Source: Mogibacterium sp. (lineage in GTDB: Bacteria > Bacillota > Clostridia > Peptostreptococcales > Anaerovoracaceae). Taken from it: a DNA stretch of 64,000 bases. The translations under genes and the position numbers were made by a program. Positions 59,853 to 64,000 of the stretch are shown piece by piece. The DNA is taken from positions 12,987-76,986 of the forward strand of contig JAEUGJ010000010.1 of assembly GCA_016775335.1 (NCBI GenBank), read 5' to 3'. The notes beneath the pieces were generated by a model, which was not told where the DNA came from, searched no databases, and saw nothing but the letters and a program-made list of their open reading frames with translations. Each line of letters starts with the position of its first letter. The stretch's first letter is position 1.

Positions 59853-60319
59853 TTTTCTATCCCTTCGTTCTTAACTTTCCATTTGCACGTATCTGCAGCC
59901 TTGCAGCGAAAACACATTCGGGAAGCCTTGTCCGAACGGTGGAGTAGGGCGCCCAGCCCCGAGCCTCCTTCTTCCCCGTGACCTCGAATGGCCTCCTGAA
60001 TCAATCTGATTTCCGGTTCCGAATATCCGCAGTCCCGAAGAATTCTTTCCGCTATTATCGCACCGGCTTCATCGTGGGAACCGACCCCTCGGTACTCGGC
60101 GACCCGTCCGATATCGTGGAGGAGTGCGGCGGCATAGAGGATGCTTTTGTCGTAATCCAATCCGTCTTCCAGCACCTGAATGTAGGAAATCCGCGCCACG
60201 TCCAGCAGGTGTTCCAGCCCGTGCCGGCAGTAAATGCGGTCCGCCTCCAGCGCCTCGATCTCGTCCAGCAGCCGATTAAATTCTTCGTTCCGTATAATTC
60301 GATTATATCTGTCGCCCAT
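59849..60319 (-). CDS. HD-domain phosphohydrolase of the folate operon
   Basis: 156 aa. The HD core is CRHGLEHLLDVARIS, AAALLHDIGRVAEYRGVGSHDEAG and EAIRGHGEE. A C-terminal cysteine cluster, CFRCKAADTC, could bind a metal. Small HD genes inside folate operons are seen in other Clostridia; it might remove phosphates from dihydroneopterin triphosphate, a step with no other candidate here. That assignment is inference. Confidence 0.85.
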   Translation of the reverse strand: MGDRYNRIIRNEEFNRLLDEIEALEADRIYCRHGLEHLLDVARISYIQVLEDGLDYDKSILYAAALLHDIGRVAEYRGVGSHDEAGAIIAERILRDCGYSEPEIRLIQEAIRGHGEEGGSGLGALLHRSDKASRMCFRCKAADTCKWKVKNEGIEK

Positions 60320-60328
60320 AGCTTCGTC

Positions 60329-60910
60329 CTAACGGATGCTCAGCAGGTTGAAAAAACTATTTTGCAGGCTGTCGTTCCCGGAGAACACGCCGCGGGTCAC
60401 CACGTTCACCGTCTTCGTGCCCGGCTTTTTCACGCCCCGCATGGTCATGCACAGGTGCTCCGCCTCGCACACTACCATCACGCCCGCCGGCTCCAGGCAA
60501 TCCATAATCGCATCCGCAATCTGCGCCGTCATGCGTTCCTGCAGCTGCAGCCTTCTGGCATATACCTCCACGGTTCGGGCCAGCTTGGACAGCCCCACAA
60601 CCTCGCCCTTCGGAATGTAGGCGATGTGCACCTTCCCGAAGAACGGCAGCATATGATGCTCGCACATGGAATAGAAATGAATATCCCTTTCCACCACCAT
60701 CTCGTCGCTGTCAACTGTGAAAACCTTCGACAGATGCTCCTTGGCATCCACCGTCATTCCGCCGCAAATCTCCTCGTACATCTTCGCAATTCGATCCGGC
60801 GTCTCCACCAGCCCCTCCCGAGAAGGGTCCTCCCCGATTCCTTCGAGTAGCATAACAACTGCTTTTTTAATTTTTTCTGTATCCACTTCCGTGCTCCTCT
60901 CTTCATTCAC
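60329..60910 (-). CDS. folE: GTP cyclohydrolase I
   Basis: 193 aa. EGLVETPDRIAKMYEEICGG, the zinc site MCEHHMLPFFGKVHIAYIP, and later CMTMRGVKKPG are all present, so this is the zinc-dependent type IA enzyme, first step of pterin synthesis. Nine bases separate it from the HD gene downstream. Confidence 0.97.
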   Translation of the reverse strand: MNEERSTEVDTEKIKKAVVMLLEGIGEDPSREGLVETPDRIAKMYEEICGGMTVDAKEHLSKVFTVDSDEMVVERDIHFYSMCEHHMLPFFGKVHIAYIPKGEVVGLSKLARTVEVYARRLQLQERMTAQIADAIMDCLEPAGVMVVCEAEHLCMTMRGVKKPGTKTVNVVTRGVFSGNDSLQNSFFNLLSIR

Positions 60911-60928
60911 AGTTTTCGCAATAATTTC

Positions 60929-62197
60929 CTAAAAATAAAATTTCTCAATCCCATCCTTAGCCGATCCAAGCAGGGAGAGCGAGCCGGTCACCAGTACCGC
61001 GTCGCTTGTCGCTTCTTTTATGGCGGTCTCAATAGAATCCGATACGTCCGATTTCACACCCACCTTCTCGTACACTGCGGCCAGTTCCTCCTTCGGAAGG
61101 CTGCGTCCGCCGTCCGGCAGGTCGATGCAGATCGCATGGTTCAGCACGCTGCTGAGAATTGCGGCGATTTTCGAATATTCCTTGTCCCTAAAAACACCGG
61201 TAACGGCGGTGAATTTCGTGCCCGGCCAGCATTCCCGGAGCGTTTCCGCCAGGCATTCCGCCGCCGCTTCGTTGTGGGCGCCGTCCAGAATCCAGATTTT
61301 GGAGTCCTTTCGGATGATTTCCAGCCGGCCCGGCCAGCGGGTGGCCGCAAGGCCGTTTCGAATGTTCTCCTCCGTGATTGCCGCGCCGGTTTGCTGAAGG
61401 GCAGAGGCAACCTCAATGGCCACCGCCGCATTTCGGAGCTGATGACGTCCCAGTAATGTGATGAAATATTCTCTTCCTTTATATAGGAAGGTCTGCCCCT
61501 CCGGCGAATTTTCTTCTCGGATGCATTCCGCGGTATGGGTGATACGGCAGCCCATGTTTTTGACCGCCTCTTCCAGAACATCCATGGCCTCCGGATCCTG
61601 AGGCCCGGTCACCACAGCAGCCCCCGGCTTGATGATGCCGCTCTTGCAGGTGGCGATCTCCCGAAGGGTGCTTCCCAGGATGCCGATGTGATCCATGCTG
61701 ATGGACGCAAAGGCGCATACCAGCGGACTCTTAATGACATTGGTGGAATCCAGGTCCCCGCCCATGCCGGTTTCCAGCATCACGTAGTCGCAGCTTCGCT
61801 CCTTGAAATATTCAAAGGCGATGGCAGTCTCCAGTTCGAAAACCGTGGGATGGTTCAGGCCTTTGGCCGTCATTCGGTCCGCCGCATCCTTTACTTTCTG
61901 TACCAGTTCCGGAAATTCCGACTCTGCCATCCATTCGCCGTCAATTTGAAAGCGTTCCAGATAGCCGAAGACGGAAGGGGAGCAGTAGCAGCCCACTCGG
62001 TATCCGGCATCCATGAGTATGTTTTTAGTGTAGGAAAGGATGGACCCCTTTCCGTTGGTGCCCGCAATGTGGACAATTCGAAGATCGTCCTGCGGGTTAT
62101 CCAGCTCCTCCATAAGCACTCGTATGGAGTCCAGGCCCAGGATAATCCCGGACGCGGACACGTTATCCAGGTATTCCCTGGCTTCGATATAATTCAC
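60929..62197 (-). CDS. folC: Folylpolyglutamate / dihydrofolate synthase
   Basis: 422 aa from a GTG at 62195-62197, which follows GAGGAG by 7 bases; the frame runs 15 codons further upstream without a ribosome site. Mur-ligase fold: HIAGTNGKGSILSYTKNIL (P loop), ETGMGGDLDSTNV, SMDHIGILG and LDGAHNEAAAECL. It adds glutamate to dihydropteroate and folates. First gene of the folC-folE-HD-folP-folBK operon. Confidence 0.94.
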   Translation of the reverse strand: MNYIEAREYLDNVSASGIILGLDSIRVLMEELDNPQDDLRIVHIAGTNGKGSILSYTKNILMDAGYRVGCYCSPSVFGYLERFQIDGEWMAESEFPELVQKVKDAADRMTAKGLNHPTVFELETAIAFEYFKERSCDYVMLETGMGGDLDSTNVIKSPLVCAFASISMDHIGILGSTLREIATCKSGIIKPGAAVVTGPQDPEAMDVLEEAVKNMGCRITHTAECIREENSPEGQTFLYKGREYFITLLGRHQLRNAAVAIEVASALQQTGAAITEENIRNGLAATRWPGRLEIIRKDSKIWILDGAHNEAAAECLAETLRECWPGTKFTAVTGVFRDKEYSKIAAILSSVLNHAICIDLPDGGRSLPKEELAAVYEKVGVKSDVSDSIETAIKEATSDAVLVTGSLSLLGSAKDGIEKFYF

Positions 62198-62373
62198 TTT
62201 TCCACTCCTCGCTGTGTATATCTGTCTTTTTGAAAGCCCCAACCGCTTGAAAAACAGGGCTCATTTCAAAAACCATAACCTTTAAAATAATATCATAGAA
62301 CCATTGGAATTTAAACATAAACGGGGAAACAAATGAGAAAATGTGATGGTTTGATAACCGATGAAAAATATCC

Positions 62374-62402
62374 TTGCAAAGTGAAAAACCCCTTGGTAGA
62401 CT
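62374..62402 (+). promoter_or_regulatory. Promoter of the DMT transporter gene
   Basis: TTGCAA (62374-62379), 17 bp, TAGACT (62397-62402), 37 bases before the ATG. The folC promoter on the other strand is less clear (TTTAAA and TATTAT, 17 bp apart, near 62290-62320). Confidence 0.55.
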
Positions 62403-62439
62403 TCAAAGGAAGAAACAAAAAGAGAGGACATTATAGGTA

Positions 62440-63369
62440 ATGATTGGTTTTATTCTAGGTATTGTGGTAGGCTGCGCCCAGCCCATCATGACGAGTCTGA
62501 ACACGAAGCTCAGCCAGCGTCTGCGGTCGCCGCTTCTGCCGAGTTGTACGACATTCATACTGGCGATGATTCTCACCGGCTGCGTTCTGTTGGTGCTTCA
62601 GGGCAATCTGTACATTCCCCTGGGGACAATTGCCAAGGAACCTTGGTGGATTTGGACGGGCGGGATCTGCGGAGATATCATCGTCATCTTCAGCATTTTG
62701 TGCCTGCCGAAGCTGGGAAGCGTAGAGACTGTGGTTTTCCTGGTGCTGGGACAAATTGTATCCGGACTGTACATCGACCATTTCGGTGTGTTTGAATCTG
62801 CGGTAATCCCTATGACCCTCCTGAGAGCGGTGGGGGCGGTCCTTGTTTTTGCCAGCGTGGTAGCGGTTTCCGGAAACATCAAATCGGACGCACCGGAGAA
62901 AGCCAAGGGCGTGAACTTCTACCGATTCCTGGACTTCATCGCGGGCGTGGCCTGTTCCGTGCAGATTGCGGTGAACGGACGATTGGGCATCGTGGCGGGA
63001 CTCAGCTTCCGAGCCACCATCATCTCCATGATTATGGGATTGCTGGGGGCACTGGCGGTGATTCTCGTCCTCCGGCTGACCAAGGGTCCGGGCAGCATCA
63101 TCGATCCGAGCCTCCCGAAAATCAAGGGACATTGGTGGATGTGGACCGGCGGACTGTGTTCTTTTACCATTGTGGGCGGAAACGTCATCCTGCAGCTGCT
63201 CATGGGCACGGGACTGGCGACCATCCTCAATATTTTGGGGCAGACACTCGCCGGCGTGGTGATCGATGCCACCGGATTCCTGGGGATTCCGAAGAAGCCG
63301 GTGACCCCGCGCAAAATCATCGGACTGGCGGTCATGGTTGCGGGCACGGCATTGATCAGTTATTTTTAG
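62440..63369 (+). CDS. DMT-superfamily transporter (DUF606/YdcZ type)
   Basis: 309 aa with ten hydrophobic segments made of two five-helix repeats: GCAQPIMTSLNTKLSQRLRS in the first and QIAVNGRLGIVAGLSFRAT in the second, with the repeated PWWIWTGGICGD and HWWMWTGGLCSF blocks and the LGQxxxGxxID motif near each repeat end. This fused double form of DUF606 is common in Bacillota. The substrate is unknown. AGAGAGG precedes the ATG. Confidence 0.88.
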   Translation: MIGFILGIVVGCAQPIMTSLNTKLSQRLRSPLLPSCTTFILAMILTGCVLLVLQGNLYIPLGTIAKEPWWIWTGGICGDIIVIFSILCLPKLGSVETVVFLVLGQIVSGLYIDHFGVFESAVIPMTLLRAVGAVLVFASVVAVSGNIKSDAPEKAKGVNFYRFLDFIAGVACSVQIAVNGRLGIVAGLSFRATIISMIMGLLGALAVILVLRLTKGPGSIIDPSLPKIKGHWWMWTGGLCSFTIVGGNVILQLLMGTGLATILNILGQTLAGVVIDATGFLGIPKKPVTPRKIIGLAVMVAGTALISYF

Positions 63370-63389
63370 TTTCGTAAAAGGAGGTTGTC

Positions 63390-64000
63390 ATGAAGATGAA
63401 GGTTGCGGTGCTGCAGACCAAAGTGTTTGCGGACAAGAACGAGAATCTGGAGCAGGTGAAAGCGCTGATGGCGCGGGAGGATGTGGCCGCTTGTGACCTG
63501 GTGACCCTTCCGGAAATGTGGAACTGTCCGTATCAGACGGAGAACTTCCCCATCTATGCGGAGAGAGAGGACAGCGAGTTCGTCCGGGCCCTCGCGGAAC
63601 TGGCCAAGAAGCACCACGTGTATTTCCAGGCGGGGTCGATTCCGGAGGTGGACGATGCCGGACACGTGTACAACACCGCCTATACGTTTGACCGGGAGGG
63701 AACGCGCATCGGAAAATATCGGAAGGTGCATCTCTTTGATATTTTCGTAAAAGGAGGGCAGGTGTTCAAGGAGTCCGACACCCTGACGGCGGGGGATGCC
63801 TTCCAAGTATTCGATACGGAATTTGGAAAAATGGGCGTGAATATCTGTTTCGACATCCGTTTCCCGGAAAGTGCGCGAATCCCAACCCTCAACGGGGCGC
63901 GAATCCTCATGAATCCGGGGGCCTTTAACATGACTACCGGACCGGCCCACTGGGAGCTGGCCTTCCGTCAGCGGGCGGTGGAGAACCAGGTGTACATAAT
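63390..64000 (+). CDS. Carbon-nitrogen hydrolase (nitrilase family), 3' end cut by window
   Basis: First 203 codons present. The Glu-Lys-Cys triad is visible: LPEMWNCPYQ (Glu), GKYRKVHLFDI (Lys) and GVNICFDIRFPE (Cys). The sequence is closest to omega-amidase/Nit2-like members, which hydrolyse alpha-ketoglutaramate-type amides. AAAGGAGG lies 6 bases before the ATG at 63390, 20 bases after the transporter stop, so the two are probably co-transcribed. Confidence 0.9.
   Translation, partial: MKMKVAVLQTKVFADKNENLEQVKALMAREDVAACDLVTLPEMWNCPYQTENFPIYAEREDSEFVRALAELAKKHHVYFQAGSIPEVDDAGHVYNTAYTFDREGTRIGKYRKVHLFDIFVKGGQVFKESDTLTAGDAFQVFDTEFGKMGVNICFDIRFPESARIPTLNGARILMNPGAFNMTTGPAHWELAFRQRAVENQVYI

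Noticed and set aside
62198..62439. Tetrahydrofolate riboswitch ahead of the folate operon
   Set aside because: I looked for the conserved THF aptamer blocks in the folC leader and saw none; the leader after the inferred promoter is also short.
1..64000. CRISPR arrays, insertion sequences, tRNA or rRNA genes
   Set aside because: No spaced repeats of CRISPR type, no transposase frame with flanking inverted repeats, and no tRNA or rRNA pattern was noticed on either strand while reading.

Overview
The window is a chromosomal replication-origin region from a member of the Bacillota, most likely class Clostridia. The order dnaA-dnaN-recF-gyrB-gyrA on one side and rpmH-rnpA-yidD-yidC-jag-mnmE-mnmG-rsmG-parA-parB on the other, strong Shine-Dalgarno sites, DUF1385, a CD1871A-type CXXC protein and an FchA-type cyclodeaminase all point there. 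By eye the base composition is near 50% GC, with three clearly AT-richer patches (about 9.73-11.2 kb, 37.56-39.6 kb and 57.6-58.2 kb). An Anaerovoracaceae/Family XIII-like organism would fit, but that is a guess.

Layout. 0-5.6 kb: a tandem 96-bp repeat, then a heptad-repeat surface protein and an MMPL/RND exporter, diverging from a TetR regulator with three matching palindromic operators. 5.6-5.8 kb: a probable small RNA with its own promoter and terminator. 5.8-9.7 kb: a redox module (TlpA-like lipoprotein, membrane polyferredoxin, tiny CXXC protein) facing a two-component system. 9.7-11.2 kb: an AT-rich insert with a secreted protein and a ToxR-like membrane regulator, flanked on one side by a 40-bp remnant of the neighbouring radical SAM gene. 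11.2-16.3 kb: a metallophosphatase/radical SAM fusion, a flavodoxin, a sodium:solute symporter and a cyclodeaminase. 16.3-22.2 kb: rpsF-ssb-rpsR, dtd, plsC, a secreted triple-rhodanese protein and a nitroreductase.

22.2-31 kb is the left arm of the origin: gyrA, gyrB, recF, dnaN and dnaA, all on the minus strand. DnaA boxes lie on both sides of dnaA, and a DnaA-trio-like unwinding element sits between dnaA and dnaN. From 31 kb the right arm runs on the plus strand: rpmH to rsmG, three perfect parS sites, parA-parB, a GdpP-like phosphodiesterase lacking membrane segments, rplI, dnaB, a DnaD protein with a helicase-loader tail but no ATPase, an M23 peptidase, divIC, rnmV, rsmA, an LtaS-type sulfatase, rho, a DUF1385-PrmC fusion, ddl and a PHP phosphatase. 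Two insertions break this arm: a minus-strand four-gene cassette (39.26-37.58 kb) with a predicted zinc-metallopeptidase toxin and probable immunity gene, and an orphan SUKH-type immunity gene at 57.6 kb. A minus-strand folate operon (folC-folE-HD-folP-folBK) follows, then a DMT transporter and the start of a nitrilase-family gene.

Most genes read away from the origin at 29.2-30.9 kb, as expected for leading-strand coding. The plus-strand genes left of the origin and the minus-strand cassette and folate operon right of it are the exceptions. The most unusual content is the ATPase-less DnaD/loader fusion, the soluble GdpP, the toxin-like cassette between parS sites, the ToxR-like protein with a built-in second start, the candidate small RNA, and the extra DnaA-box cluster at 21.4 kb.
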